The translations under genes were made by a program, and so were the position numbers. From NCBI GenBank assembly GCA_019279435.1, contig JAAALK010000283.1, positions 3,038,001 through 3,102,000 of the forward strand: a stretch of 64,000 bases of DNA, given 5' to 3'. Position 1 is the first letter of the stretch. The number at the start of each line of letters is the position of its first letter. The notes under the pieces are model-generated. The model did not search any database and had not been told where the DNA came from. It worked only from the letters and a program-made list of their open reading frames with translations. Below, piece after piece: positions 44,867-55,951 of the stretch. The stretch is from Zizania palustris (lineage: Eukaryota; Streptophyta; Magnoliopsida; Poales; Poaceae).

Positions 44867-44877
44867 AAGGGGGAGAT
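44867..44877 (+). other. Polypurine tract of copia-1
   Basis: AAGGGGGAGAT directly precedes the 3' LTR's TGAGG; plus-strand primer site. Confidence 0.85.
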
Positions 44878-46798
44878 TGAGGAGCCATGCTGAATAGTGT
44901 GGGCCTCATGGCTCCAGAAGTGATGAGTCATTGTCAACGATAGTCCAAGAGGACAAAAGAAGAAGAGATCTGCTGTTTCATGGGCCGCGTGTGACTCAGG
45001 TACATGGGCAGCGAGCGACTGTCGAGCAGAGGAGGCTGCGAAGTCGGGCTGGCCCAATCTGGGTACATGGGCTAGGAGCAGCAGAAGACCCACTAGGCTG
45101 TTGACCAGGGTTGACACAGGTACACGGGCGGTGAGCGATTGCCGAGCTGAGAGAGCTGCGGAGTCAGGCCGGCCCAATCCGGGTACCTGGTGCAAAGTCG
45201 GTGGAGGCTTTGTCAGTTTCGGCACAAAACTGACGACCGTTGATCTTGTATCCGACTGTCCAGAAGAGAAGCCGTAGTCGCTACGAAAACTTAGCTTCCG
45301 GATAAGTCATCTGTATCTCTAGGCCCACAGTCAGTCAGTCGTGTCTGTAAAAATACTTAAGGGCAGTAGAGTCTTTTCCTTTATTCCTGCGTCTGTAAAA
45401 AAACCATAAGGGGCTGGTGGAATATTCCTAGTGTTGGGCAGCCTATAAATAGGACCCCAATCCCTAGGGTTGGACTACCCTTTTGGCTGAAATCAATACT
45501 ACTCCTTTGGGTCATTTTGTCTCTTGCACCTTCCCTTTCCTTTCCTGTTCATGCGTGCGCCGCCAGGATCTGTTTGGTGTTTTGCCTCATTACTGCATCC
45601 TCTTGATTTTATTTGTTCCCGTGGGATTCCATTTCCTGTTCGTGTTTGGATGCGTGCATTGATTTCTCTGAAGCAGAAGCTTCGGTTTGATGTGTGCGGT
45701 TGATTTTATTCCCGAGAAGGTGCTTCTGTTGCGTGTGTTCTTCACGCAAGTAGTACTAGTTCTTGCTGTTGCAAGTAGTACTACTACAATGTAGCAACAG
45801 TACACTAGTACCAGCTTTTGCTTTTACTGCACAACTTTTTGATCGAGTTGACAGGACTAAAGTCCCTTTTCTGGCTATTCTCTGGCGAAGCCCCTTCTCC
45901 GTTCAAATCCCCTCAGCTCCATGAGGCAGGCTTCGATCTGAATCCTTCGAAGGCTTCGCTTGAACCTCGGCTTCAAGTTTGTGCTGTGTTGCTAGCTTCG
46001 AAGTAATTTTTGAACTGTCTGTGTTTCATACTTCGAACGTCTGTGCGAAGGTACTCCGACTTGAGAAGTCCATACTTCGACAAGTTTCGAAGTTGGCTTC
46101 GAAGCTTGTCTTTCTGTTAGACTTCGCTCAGTGTTTGCATTCGTGCTCTTCGAAGGTGCTTTTGTGTTTTGTTCGAAGGTAGAGTGTAGGCTTCGTTTTG
46201 TTTTCTCTGTCGCGTGTCAGCCTTCGCTTTTCCTTTCGAAGGTTGTTTGCTCTTTGTGCGTGTTCGAAGCTGTGTTCGAAGCCTTGCCTTCGAAGTACAC
46301 ACTTCGAAGCAGGCTCTGACTCTGTCATACTTCGCTCTCATTCACACTTGACCTTGGATAGACAACACACCTTCGACAGACTTCTTCGTCATTCGAAGCA
46401 GACTTCGACAAGGGACTCTGAAGCAGGCTTCGACACTGTGAAGCAGGCTTCGACACTGCGAAGCAGGCTTCGACCAAGAGAAGCAGGCTTCGCCAAGCTT
46501 CGAACAGGAGATAGATTTCGAACAGTAACTTCTCATTTCACTCCTTGTGCATTTATACTGAGAAGTTTATCTTGCCTTGTCTTTCTTATACTATTTATCT
46601 GTCTATTAGCACTGCATTGACATTTCTCTGTTTATCAACAGTTGCTTCTAGGCTAGATACCTTTAGACTTAGGTGATCTGTTCTTTCTGTGCTATTTAGT
46701 CTTTAGAGGTGCGTTGGGTATTGGGAGCAGGCCATTGATTCGAAAGAATTTTTAGGCGCCCATTCACCCCCCCTCTGGTCGCTACTTTCGGTCCTACA
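44878..46798 (+). repeat. 3' LTR of copia-1 (1,921 bp)
   Basis: Collinear with 35,627-37,544 over its whole length. Differences cluster in the first 250 bp (about 13) and are rarer later. Same ends, TATA box and 19-bp repeat array. Confidence 0.95.
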
Positions 46799-46803
46799 GA
46801 TGC
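46799..46803. other. Right target duplication of copia-1 (GATGC)
   Basis: Partner of 35,622-35,626. Confidence 0.95.
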
Positions 46804-46924
46804 TGATGCACCTATCCCATCACTGGTTGTGGGGGTCAAAACCCACTGCCTGTCACTCGGTGGTGCTAGCTTATCACAGTTTCATGCCGACGCATTGTCA
46901 TACGGCAACAAGTATCCCCTTTGA
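46804..46924 (+). pseudogene. GRF: GRF exon 2, second part, after the copia insertion
   Basis: If one target copy is removed, the exon continues in frame after THDA with DAPIPSLVVGVKTHCLSLGG and SQFHADALSYGNKYPL, then TGA at 46,922. The SLVVGxKTxxLSLGGA wording fits monocot GRF proteins as I recall them. Total coding from 34,719 is 606 bp, 201 residues, with no other stop. Most GRFs are longer, so either TGA is a mutation past a lost splice donor near 46,912 (AAGTATCC) or later exons are missing. No further GRF exon (for example a FFDEWP-type motif) was recognised downstream. Confidence 0.78.
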
Positions 46925-47444
46925 ATCTCACTGACTTTCTATTGAATGCTTATTTGCATTAGGATTGCCTTGTTTGATGTACTGCTTGCATAATGTGCTT
47001 GAACAGAGTTGTTCTGGTATGCATTTTTGCATGATCAAAAGGGTTGATTTACTCAGAGTATTTAAGCTCTAATGTTTTGACGCTATTGCTCACTTATCCT
47101 CAAAAGAGTTAGGGTGTGAGGATGCCTACAATTTTGCTGGTCAGAGCCCATTCAATGAGTTAGTTCACATGACTGATATTGCCGTGATTTCATTATATTT
47201 GGTTCCCTTTTACATTGCTAATTCTACATTTGGGCATAACCCTAGCTAAGATTTTGTAACTGGAATTCTTTTAGTGAAAGCTTTTACTAGTTGTATTCTA
47301 TCTTGATGCTACAAAATACAAACATCTGTAGGCACAACTCGATAAGCATAAGCCTGTTGCTTGTGCCTTTAGCCCAGTTATACTATTGCCTTTTGTTGTA
47401 ATATTGTAAGATTTTCCTGACCATCTAGACCCTATATGATTTTG
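46925..47444 (+). other. GRF 3' flank or intron
   Basis: 520 bp of AT-rich unique-looking sequence with no coding frame and no repeat recognised. It is probably an intron or the 3' end of the GRF gene, ending where element D's LTR starts. Confidence 0.45.
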
Positions 47445-47948
47445 TGTCAGGGTGGGCCTGACTTATGGCCGGCGCGGGCCCAAGGGCATGCGCCCAACCC
47501 TAGCCCCCTGAATGGCCGGTGCAGGCCCAAGGGTGCGCCCGGCCATAGCCCTTGATTTCCCTGGTAGTTAGGCTTAGGCCCAAGGGTGCGCCCGACCATA
47601 GCCCCTGATTTCCCTGGTGGTTAGGATTAGTTTATCTCTATCTCAAGATTAGTTTATCTCTTATGTTAGTTTATCTTTATCTTCGAGTTGTTAGCTATTT
47701 TTTAGGTATACGATTGGGTTGTTAGTTAGCTTCGGTCCTATATAAACCGAAGGCAGGGGAGACTAGCTCCTCAGATTAGTTTTAATAGGAACTATTCCTA
47801 GTTCGGTCAGGTGTTCAGCCTAGCTTCGTCGGCGCCAAGACGGTGCCTCCGCGTCGCTGAGGTTTGGGACTTCAGTCTGCTGTTTCCTCTAAATATAATC
47901 TAAGGCAAAGTATTTGTCCATACCTGTCCTCTCTTGCAACCGGTGACA
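47445..47948 (+). repeat. LTR of gypsy element D
   Basis: Starts TGTCAGGGTGGGCC, contains three copies of a GGCCCAAGGG-type motif (47,485-47,600), a duplicated GATTAGTTTATCTC block (47,627-47,665), a TATA box CCTATATAAACC near 47,737 and a likely end near GGTGACA. The right boundary is uncertain. It belongs with the pol fragment that follows, with primer site and gag missing. Confidence 0.6.
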
Positions 47949-47982
47949 TTTTGCCTTTTATTTTCCTCACTCTGGTTATATT

Positions 47983-48829
47983 TTGAGAAACAGTGTTGCC
48001 AGTTGCCATGTTTTGGCATTATCGGCCCCAAGTTTTACCCTTTTTGATGATTTGAGACAAGATCCCGCCATAATCAAATTGAAGCAGGAAGTCCAGGAGG
48101 GAGCGCATGATGACAAGTGGTGCATCGTGGATGGCCTGGTGACTAGGAATGACAAGGTTGTTGTGCCGGCCTCTTCCCCGCTGCTCTAGGACATCCTGAC
48201 CAGTTCCCATGGTCAAGGCCATGAGGGCACCGAGAAGACCCTTCACCGACTTTGGGCAGATTTCCACATTCCAGGCACTAGAACGACGGTCCGTGACTTC
48301 GTTCGCGCATGTCTTGTGTGCCAACGCAACAAGACCGGGCAGTTGCAACCCGTGGGATTGCTACAACCATTGGAAGTGCCGACCACAGTATGGGCAGATA
48401 TCACCCTCAATTTTTTGAGGGGCTACCAAAGGTCAACGGCAAGACAATCATCCTCACAGTCGTCGATTGCTTCTCCAAGTACGCACACTTCATGCCACTC
48501 GGTCATCCATACACATCAACAACAGTGGCACACGCATTCTTCGACACCATCGTCAAGCTTCATGGGGTGCCGAGTTCGATGGTGAGCGCAGGGACCCGGC
48601 ATTCACATGATGGTTCTGGCAGGAGTTGTTCTCTTTGGCTGGGGTTTCTCTCTACTTCTCATTAGCATTCCACTCGCAGTACGATGGCCAGTCCGAGGTG
48701 ACAAAAATAATCATCTCCATGTATCGTCGGTGTCTCTCCGGAGATCGTCCACAGGATTGGCTCAGGTGGCTGCCATGGGCGGAGTACTACTACAATTCCT
48801 CATTCTAGTCCTTGCGTACATCATCGTTC
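47983..48829 (+). pseudogene. Chromovirus-like gypsy integrase fragment (element D)
   Basis: Plus strand: LALSAPSFTLFDDLRQDPA, then the integrase zinc finger (GHEGTEKTLHRLWADFHIPG, then CLVCQRNK), the first core Asp in VWADITLNF and, in another frame, GLPKVNGKTIILTVVDCFSK and GHPYTSTTVAHAFFDTIVKL. A third frame has YDGQSEVTKIISMY-like sequence and WLPWAEYYYNSSF. A TAG near 48,188 and frameshifts near 48,420 and 48,585 break it. It is cut at 48,829 by the insertion of Y2. The wording matches Reina/Tekay-type plant chromoviruses, from memory. Confidence 0.85.
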
Positions 48830-50117
48830 TGTTGACACGAGAACGTGCCCCCGCACTTGGGTCAGTTCGACGATCCAAAAGTGTGCGGATACTTAGGGAC
48901 AAGCCCAAGCGTGACGCAGCACCGACGTCGCGTTCCAACTACCCTTAGTCGTGATAAGGGGGGTGGAGTCGCCAGGCAATCATATCACACAAAATAACCA
49001 AATTAGCCAAAAGAAATATATTAAACAGAATAAAATCAGCAAACCGGTCGGAGCCTGTCTGCTTCGAAGTCTGATGCGAAGGGGTCACCGAAGTGTACCT
49101 TTGGCGTCTGGTGCGAAGTGTCCCACCAAAGAGTGCTTCGGCGTTCGGACTAATCCGGCCGAAGATGGACTCCGAATTGATCTAGACGCGATAATCACCT
49201 CCAAACAGTGGGGTTCAGCGTGAGGTTTCTGATACAGCAAACTACAAAATAATGACACGAGGGTCACGCGCGAGCGTAACTTCGTCCAGTGCGGAGTATG
49301 GTCGTGGCGAAGCCTGTGGTGACGAAGTATGCTGGCGAAGCCTGTTGCCGGAGCCTGCAATCCGGTCGAAGGGTGTCCTGGTGACCTCCGAAACCGATCT
49401 CTTAGCTCCGGACACCTCTGAAGAAGTAGCTCCGAAAGTGGGAACCTGCAACAAAGAGAGTTTGAAATACCAATTCGGCCTGAGGACCGAATTCTGCTAA
49501 GTGTTGAACTAGTAGCGAATGTAGCAATCTATTACGCAGATTAGCGGATACTTCACAGGCGAAGTAACAAGGCGATAGCAATCTATTACGTAGATTAACA
49601 AATACTTCACAAGCGAAGTAACAAGTGTTACCACTGTTCCATAGTGGCCAGCGGAGGGCTTCCAGGCAAACCCACGAAGAGGTACAGGAAAATAAAGGTA
49701 AAGTAAATACGATCAAAGTTAGGGCTTTGGTTTGGTTTGAGTTGGGGGGGGGGGGCCTCTACGCTGGCATCGCCTCTATTTATAGGGGCTTAATTCCCGA
49801 TCTAATCTTCTATTAACCCAGCCAGATGGAGATAAGAATTGAGCTGGAATCGCATACAACTCCATCTTTGCCGAAGTGGGCTTCGGCCAAGCTCGTCGAT
49901 GCCTGCTTCTCGGGCCGAAGCTTTCGGTGGCGTGGGCCTGCGAAGGCTTCCTGGCCGAAGGCCGTGGGCTGGCTATAGGCCTTCAAAGCCCATAGCTCAA
50001 TGGACCTTCGGCCCTGTAGGGCTTCGGACGGACCCTGGGCATGTGTATTTTTGGCCCAAATCACCAAAATTGATATTTTGACAATCTAGCCATTAATGCC
50101 ATTTTTTGCTATTAACA
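48830..50117 (-). repeat. 3' LTR of Y2 (1,288 bp)
   Basis: Plus strand TGTTGACACGAG...GCTATTAACA. A minus-strand TATA box lies near 49,780-49,788 (CTATAAATAG) next to a run of 13 Gs (49,745-49,757). Confidence 0.93.
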
Positions 50118-50140
50118 CATGCCCCCCTTCCTTTTAGTGA
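50118..50140 (-). other. Polypurine tract of Y2
   Basis: On the minus strand AAAAGGAAGGGGGGCATG directly precedes the 3' LTR. Confidence 0.75.
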
Positions 50141-50204
50141 ACTGACTGAACTAAAAGCACAAAGAGCTGAAGACGATACCATCCATATCAGCTTTTCGAC
50201 ACTT

Positions 50205-51302
50205 CTATGATGTTTGCCACACACTTGGGAAATACCTTTTCAAGTACCTACCATTCAAAGCTCGTCGAAACCGCTCTCCCTGCGGGGATTCCAACACGTA
50301 TGCGTTGCTGGGAGCGATTTCGGTTACCTTAAAAGGACCTTCCCAACTAGGTGGCCATTTACCAAACTTAGGACTCTTCTTGCCTAAGGGTAAAATCGTT
50401 TTCCACAGCAAGTCTCCTATTTGAAACGATTTTGGTTTAACCTTTTTATTGTAGGCTTTAGCTACTCTCCTCTTATCTACTTCTATGGCTTCTAAAGCCC
50501 TTAGTCTCTTATCGGTCACTTCCTCTAGATTATCCTTTAGAAGAGTTTCATACTCGTCGACCGATAAGCCATCTTGCTTTAATACTCTTAGGGAGCCAAG
50601 ATCTACCTCTACGGGCAGAATGACTTCTTGTCCATATACCAATTCATATGGACTGACTTTGGTAGCACCGTGCTTTGTAATCCTACACGCCCATAGCGCC
50701 TCGGAAAGCACTTCATGCCACCTTTTAGGAAACTCTTCAATTTTCTTCTCAATAAGCTTAATCACGGTTGTATTACTAGACTCGGTATGACCAATGGCCT
50801 GAGCATAGTAAGGTGAAGAGTTTATCAACTTACTACCATAGTATTCGGTGAAGTCCCTTACTTCTCTAGAGACAAATGAACTACCTTGATTCGTAGTAAG
50901 AGTTTGAGGAATGCCGAATCTATGTATGATGTGTTTTAAAATAAAATCACGTACCTCATTGTGAGTCATGTTCTTGAGAGGTATGGCCTCGGTCCATTTA
51001 GTGAAGTAATTCATCGCCATCAACACGAACCGATGCCCTTTTGAGGAAGGAGGGTGAATCTGGCCGATGAAGTCTAAACCCCATCCTCGAAACGACCATG
51101 GCTTGATGATGGGATTGAGCAATGAGGCAGGAGCTAACTGGATATTGCCAAACTTCTGACATGCTTCACACCCTCTATAGTACTTGAAACAATCTTTAGT
51201 CATATTCGACCAATAAAACCCCGCTCTTTTGAGCATCCAACTCATTTTTTGGGCCGACTGATGAGTGCCGCAAAGCCCTTCATAGATTTCTCCTGTAGCC
51301 AC
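50205..51302 (-). pseudogene. Y2 integrase, second catalytic Asp replaced by Asn
   Basis: The 365-codon frame is open. The zinc finger part has GLCGTHQSAQKMSWML and CEACQKFGN. The core has the first Asp in GWGLDFIGQI, then TLTTNQGSSFVSREVRDF, where other integrases in this window (RSDNGSEF, TVDNGTQF) carry an Asp at the N of TTNQG, and a Glu in GHTESSN. The C-terminal part has ELVYGQEVILPVEVDL and IGDLLWKTILPLGKK. The Asp-to-Asn change should abolish strand transfer. The upstream region to RNase H (51,303-51,670) reads only in fragments. Confidence 0.88.
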
Positions 51303-51673
51303 CTGGGATACAATGTGTCGTCTATCAACACGAATTTGAACACTTGTCGCCGAACCTTCTGATTAACCCTTTGGCTAGGGTCTCTCAAATACTAGATGAT
51401 TGGGACTCTCCAATCGCCCTTATAGGTTTTAGAGGGTCTCGCTGGCCCACCTTCCGAAGTAATTTCTAAATTACTTACCTCGGGGTGCCCCCCGAGCCAT
51501 CCCAACTCCTGCCAAAGCCTGGTCGGGGTGGCCGTTCGGAGTGTGCTGGGCCGAAGCCCTCCAGAGGGTTCGGACTCCGGGGAACCTTCTCCGTGCAGGA
51601 GGCTTCGACCTACAGACTTCGGCGTGCTAGCTCCTTCGATCGGTAGGGTACTCCGGTCCAGGATCTTTGGCGC
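51303..51673 (-). other. Y2 connection between RNase H-like domain and integrase
   Basis: Coding remnant with several stops. A GC-rich insert-like stretch (51,480-51,660, with repeated CTTCG, CGAAG and TCCG words) has no counterpart recognised in B and may be a local insertion or a diverged linker. Confidence 0.4.
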
Positions 51674-53840
51674 TCAGTGATCTTCGGCGGCCAGAGGGGT
51701 TCGATCCGGAGGGTGTGTCTGCCCAACATTATTGGCTTCGTCAGTGAGACCAAACACCGACTTCTCTAATACAGAAAATTTTCCTCTCCTGACTTGGTAG
51801 CCAGATGCTTGCTGAGCCAAATCATTTGCGACTGAATTGGCTTCTCTTGACACGTGAGAGATTTCGAAGCCATAAAAGTGGCAATTATGTCTAAACATTT
51901 ATCCAAGTAACTATTCAGCAAGCCATTAAAACATTGAGCACTCTTAGCTACTTGTTGCACTACTAACAAAGAGTCACCGTATGCGTGAACATGTCTAGCA
52001 CCTACGAATTCTAGTAATTCAAGACCTAGCAATAAAGTCTCATATTCGGCTTGGTTATTAGTGGAAGAAAATTCTAGACGGGACGAAGTTTCAAAGTGCA
52101 TTCCATTAGGTGATATGAGAACCACCCCAATGCCTTGGCCACTCTTGCAAGACGAACCATCAAAATAAAGTTTCTACGACACTACTTCAACTAGAGCAAT
52201 AGTATCACTCCAGCTGACATATGCGTGGTGATCAACTATAAAGTTGGCCACGATTTGGCCTTTCATCGCTCTCAGGGGTTCGTAGGCCAAATCGTACTCA
52301 ATCAACGTGTAAGACCATTTTCCAATTCTTCCACTTAGAATCGGCTTCTGTAACATGTGCTTTATAACATCAGTTTGGCAAACGACAACACATGTAGTGG
52401 GGAGAAGATAATGGCACAATTTGGTGCACGCGTAGTAAAGTGACAAACACAATCGTTCCACAAACGCGTACCTGGTTTCGGCGTCCAGCAGGCGGCGGCT
52501 CAAGAATGTGATGATGTAGTCTTCCCCTTCTACCTCCTGGGTTAGCACGGCCCCAATCACACTATCTTCAGTAGCAACGTATAGCCGAAACAGAATCCTG
52601 GCTTTGGGTGCTCTCACCACAGGTGGTGATGATAAGCACTCCTTGATCTTCTCAAAAGCACTTTGCTGGCTTGCCCCCCAAGTGAACTCGGCTTCGTTTT
52701 TTAGGGGAGTATGGGGACAAAGGCATCAATCTTGCTGAACAAGTTGGATATGAATCGACGCAAATAGTTCATCTTGCCTAGCAACTTCTGTACGTCCTTT
52801 TAGCACGTTGGCGCTGCAATGTTTCTAATCTTCTCAAGCCTCTTAGGATCAATTTCTATGCCTCTCTCGTGAATCATGAAACCTAAGAACTTACCCGCCG
52901 ACACGGCAAAAGCACACTTGAGTGGGTTCATTTTCAAACCGTATTGCCGCATCCTATCAAAAGCAACCTTCAAATCAGCTAAATGGTTTCCCATAGCGTC
53001 CGATTTGACTACAATATCATCGATGTAAACTTATAACATAACCCCTAGCAAGTCATGAAAGATTAAGTTCATGGCACGCTAATACGTGGTGCCAACATTT
53101 TTCAAACCAAAAGTCATGACGACCCACTCGAACAAACCGACAAAACCAGGGCATCGAAAGGTAGTCTTGTCGACGTCCTCTTCGGCCATGAAGATCTGAT
53201 TATAACCAGCATTGCCATCAAGAAAACTTAGTACCTTGTGTCCTGAAGCATCGTTGATCGGCATGTCGGTTATCGGCATTGGATACTCGTCCTTTGGAGT
53301 GGCTCTGTTCAGATCCCTGAAATCAATACACACCCGTATCTTGCCGCTACCTTTCTTCTCTATAGGCACAATGTTAGCAACCCATTCCGCGTACCTGCAT
53401 GGCCTGATAATTTCAGCCTTGAGTAGTCGCTCCACTTCTTCTTTAACTCGGTCATAGACGGCCGAGTTAAAGCGGCGGGGAGGCTGCTTATAAGGCCTAA
53501 ACCCGGACTTGATAGGCAGCCGATGCTCCACGAGCTCACGGCTTAACCCTGGCATTTTGCTATACTCCCATGCGAAACAATCGACATAGGATCGAAGTAA
53601 ATTTATTACTTCAGCCTTTTCATCAGGCTGTAAATGTTGGTTTACAAAAGTCGGCCTTGGGATACTACCATTACCTATGTCAACTTCCTTCAAGGGGTCG
53701 GTCGACGCAAAACCTTGTCCTAATTTTTTTACTTCGCTAAAGTCCCCGATGGCTTCGGCGATACCGTCTTTACTAGACCGATATTGCTCGACACGAGACT
53801 TTAGCCAATCTAGATTACTCTTGCTAGTCATGAATATCAA
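51674..53840 (-). pseudogene. Y2 reverse transcriptase, RNase H and second RNase H-like domain
   Basis: RT starts near 53,600 with DRVKEEVERLLKAEIIRPC, then IRVCIDFRDLNRATPKDEYP, FLDGNAGYNQIFMAEED and the catalytic VYIDDIVVKSD (about 53,020-52,990). Stops occur at 53,079 and just before VYIDD. RNase H follows with LYVATEDSVIGAVLTQE and SRRLLDAETRYAFVE, and a second RNase H-like domain at 52,170-51,766 has LYFDGSSCKSGQGIGVVL and NNQAEYETLLLGLEL. Two RNase H-type domains in series are a known trait of Tat/Ogre elements. Confidence 0.87.
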
Positions 53841-54334
53841 TACAAAAATAGTCGTGCTACTCTAGCCGGATTTACAGACACTAGTACAAACCGTCCTCCA
53901 GATACACTAAAAAAATCGTAATCCGAAAGATCTCTACCCGACAGACACTCTACTTTGTTATGGATGGCGTCAACCGATACATCAGCCAATGCCACTTGGG
54001 CCGAAGTATCCGCGGGAATGACCTCCACCTCATCACCATCCCACTGTATCAGGCACAAGTGTAGAGTAGAAGGAATACAACAGTTCGCGTGAATACAGTC
54101 GCGCCCGAGTAGTACGCTATAATTACCTTGCACGTCGACGACGAAAAATGTTGTTGGCAACGTCTTGTTGCCCACCATCAACTCCATAGTGAGTACGTCC
54201 TTGGCCTCGGAGCTCTCGCTGTTGAATTCGTTGAGCATCAAGTTGGTCTTCTTTAGGTCATCCTCATCCCTGCCAAGTTTCTTCAACAACGAGTAAGGCA
54301 TTAAGTTAACAGTGGCGCCGTCATCGACGAGCAT
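53837..54334 (-). pseudogene. Y2 aspartic protease
   Basis: Minus-strand open frame with the active-site region MLVDDGATVNLMPYSLLKKL and downstream SVLLGRDCIHANCCIPS. It is separated from the gag-linker frame by a TGA at 54,335, a likely CGA-to-TGA change since the peptide otherwise continues. The family commonly has VDDGA or VDGGA here, so this is probably not a defect. Confidence 0.85.
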
Positions 54335-55951
54335 TCAGGAAATCAGCTTTCCATCGATGTGACCTCTGACGTAGAGAGGCTTCAGATGGCGAGCCGAGCC
54401 CTCAGGCTTCTCGAAGATGGTGCTGCGCGGGCCGAGGTTCAATTGGGCGACCTCGGCCTCGTCCCGTGGTAGTGCGAACTCGGCAGGCATCATGACGATG
54501 TTGATGTCCATCACCCGGGGTGCGGGCCCTTCAGAGATGGGCGAGTAATCGTCGTCGAGCATGTCCTCGTCGTCGTCGCTCAGACTAGGAGCCGGGTTGG
54601 TTATCTCAACCGGCTTCTCCCTCCATACCTGTTTTGCAGCTGGCCGAGGGCGGATTTCTTCGAAGATAGCATCGCGCTCGGCCTCAGCTTTCTTCTCGCG
54701 CATCTCCTGTGCTCGTAGTCTTTGTAGGCTTTTCTTCTGTGATTTGGACATGCCTAGAGGGGCCCAAGATGGCTGCGGCTTGGTGTCGGGTGCTACTGTT
54801 CGGCCTCCATTAATTCCGGCCGAAGTGGTACTATGCCCTTCGGCCTTGTGCACCCTGCGTTCGGAGGGGCCTTCGTTGTGGACCCCAACGGACGGACTGG
54901 CCTTGTTCGGCCGATCGAGTCGGGCTTTGGCGCAGAGCCCAGTCGAAGCATGAGACTTACCTCTGTCAGAACTCGGTGATGAAGTCTTCGGGATTGGGAC
55001 TTCCTGAGACCCATCTCTGATGGTGATGGCTTCGGACTCCCTGACCTCGACCTCCGCGTGCTCGCACCCTTTGGCTTCGCTCTGCATGGTCCGATTCGGA
55101 GGCACCACGGACAATTTGTGGACGATGCCCCCCTCCACTGCATCTGTTTGCCCCTGCCATCCATAATACCTCGAAGAAAAACAAGGCGTAGTGTTAGGTT
55201 GTGGAGGGTACCCTGACCCGGATACGTACGGAGCCCACGGGGTCCTTGCCCAGTCATACGGCGCAGGCATCAGCGGCTCTAGTGGCCTCGCCCACTGTGA
55301 GCCGAACCCGTTACCCGGAGGGGGGTTCGGCAGAGTTGATGGTATCTCGGACCACACCAGCGAAGGGTCTTGCCAGGCCGGAGGTACGTTCGGCCAGTGC
55401 GGGCCAAAGCCTCCCATCGGAGAAGTCCAACATGGTGCAGGATTCGGCCATTGGTGGCCGAAGTTGCTGTATAGGGGGCCCGACCACTGGGGCTCGATGC
55501 CGCTGTACGGGGAATTCGGCCATTGTTGGTCGGAACCGCCGTGCGAAGTATTAGGCCACCGTGGCCCGAAGCCTCCATGCGGAGGGCCCGCCTGCTTCGG
55601 TCCGAAGTTACCCTCCGAGAGCCCCAGACCCTTCGGCTGCTTTAGCTTCTTAGTGTGTGGACCTGCTCCCTTGGCCCTTTTTTGATGCTTGTTCAACAAC
55701 ATGTTATATGTTACCTTTGACCTCTTGTGAGCCTTAGCCGAAGGGGTACTAATGTTCTGTTTCCACACTCCTACCTCAGCGTTCTTTGGTATGAGCGTGC
55801 GAGTGCGTGGCTCTCCAACAATTACATCCTTTCCCTTAGCCGACTCAGCCTGTTCTTGCCGAATCAACACCTTCTTTTCGCCGAGGTCGACGGCGTTGAC
55901 AGGAAAAGGATCTTTATCCAACTTCATCTTTGGATTATGGTCTAACTTCAA
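54335..55951 (-). pseudogene. Y2 gag-protease linker with 12-residue W-P repeats
   Basis: A 538-codon open frame. The start (KLDHNPKMKLDKDPFPVNAV) continues gag. Residues roughly 110-225 consist of a 12-residue unit such as GGFGPRWPNTSH, SNFGHQWPNPAP and GGFGPHWPNVPP, about five full copies plus degenerate ones (55,330-55,625). A Ser/Glu-rich spacer, a basic helix (SQKKSLQRLRAQEMREKKAE) and an acidic SLSDDDEDMLDDDYS then lead into protease. The role of the repeat is unknown. Confidence 0.8.

Larger units (their letters stand above)
35627..46798 (+). mobile_element. Complete Ty1/copia element copia-1 (SIRE/Maximus-like), 11,172 bp
   Basis: LTRs are 35,627-37,544 and 44,878-46,798. The primer site follows the 5' LTR, gag is 37,613 to about 40,040, protease-integrase-RT-RNase H is about 40,370-43,556, there is 1.3 kb of 3' non-coding sequence, and a polypurine tract CAAGGGGGAGAT precedes the 3' LTR. 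Domain order with integrase before RT identifies copia. The size, long gag with coiled coil, and long LTR suggest the SIRE/Maximus lineage (inference). The LTRs differ by a few percent, mostly near their 5' ends. Seven or more stops and frameshifts make it non-autonomous now. Confidence 0.95.

Noticed and set aside
43557..44877. Envelope-like gene downstream of copia-1 pol, as in some SIRE elements
   Set aside because: Only frames up to about 80 codons exist and none has membrane-protein character or conservation.
55191..55685. Plus-strand 164-codon frame over the W-P repeat region
   Set aside because: Antisense of the repeat linker; the minus strand matches gag-pol linkers in C and E.
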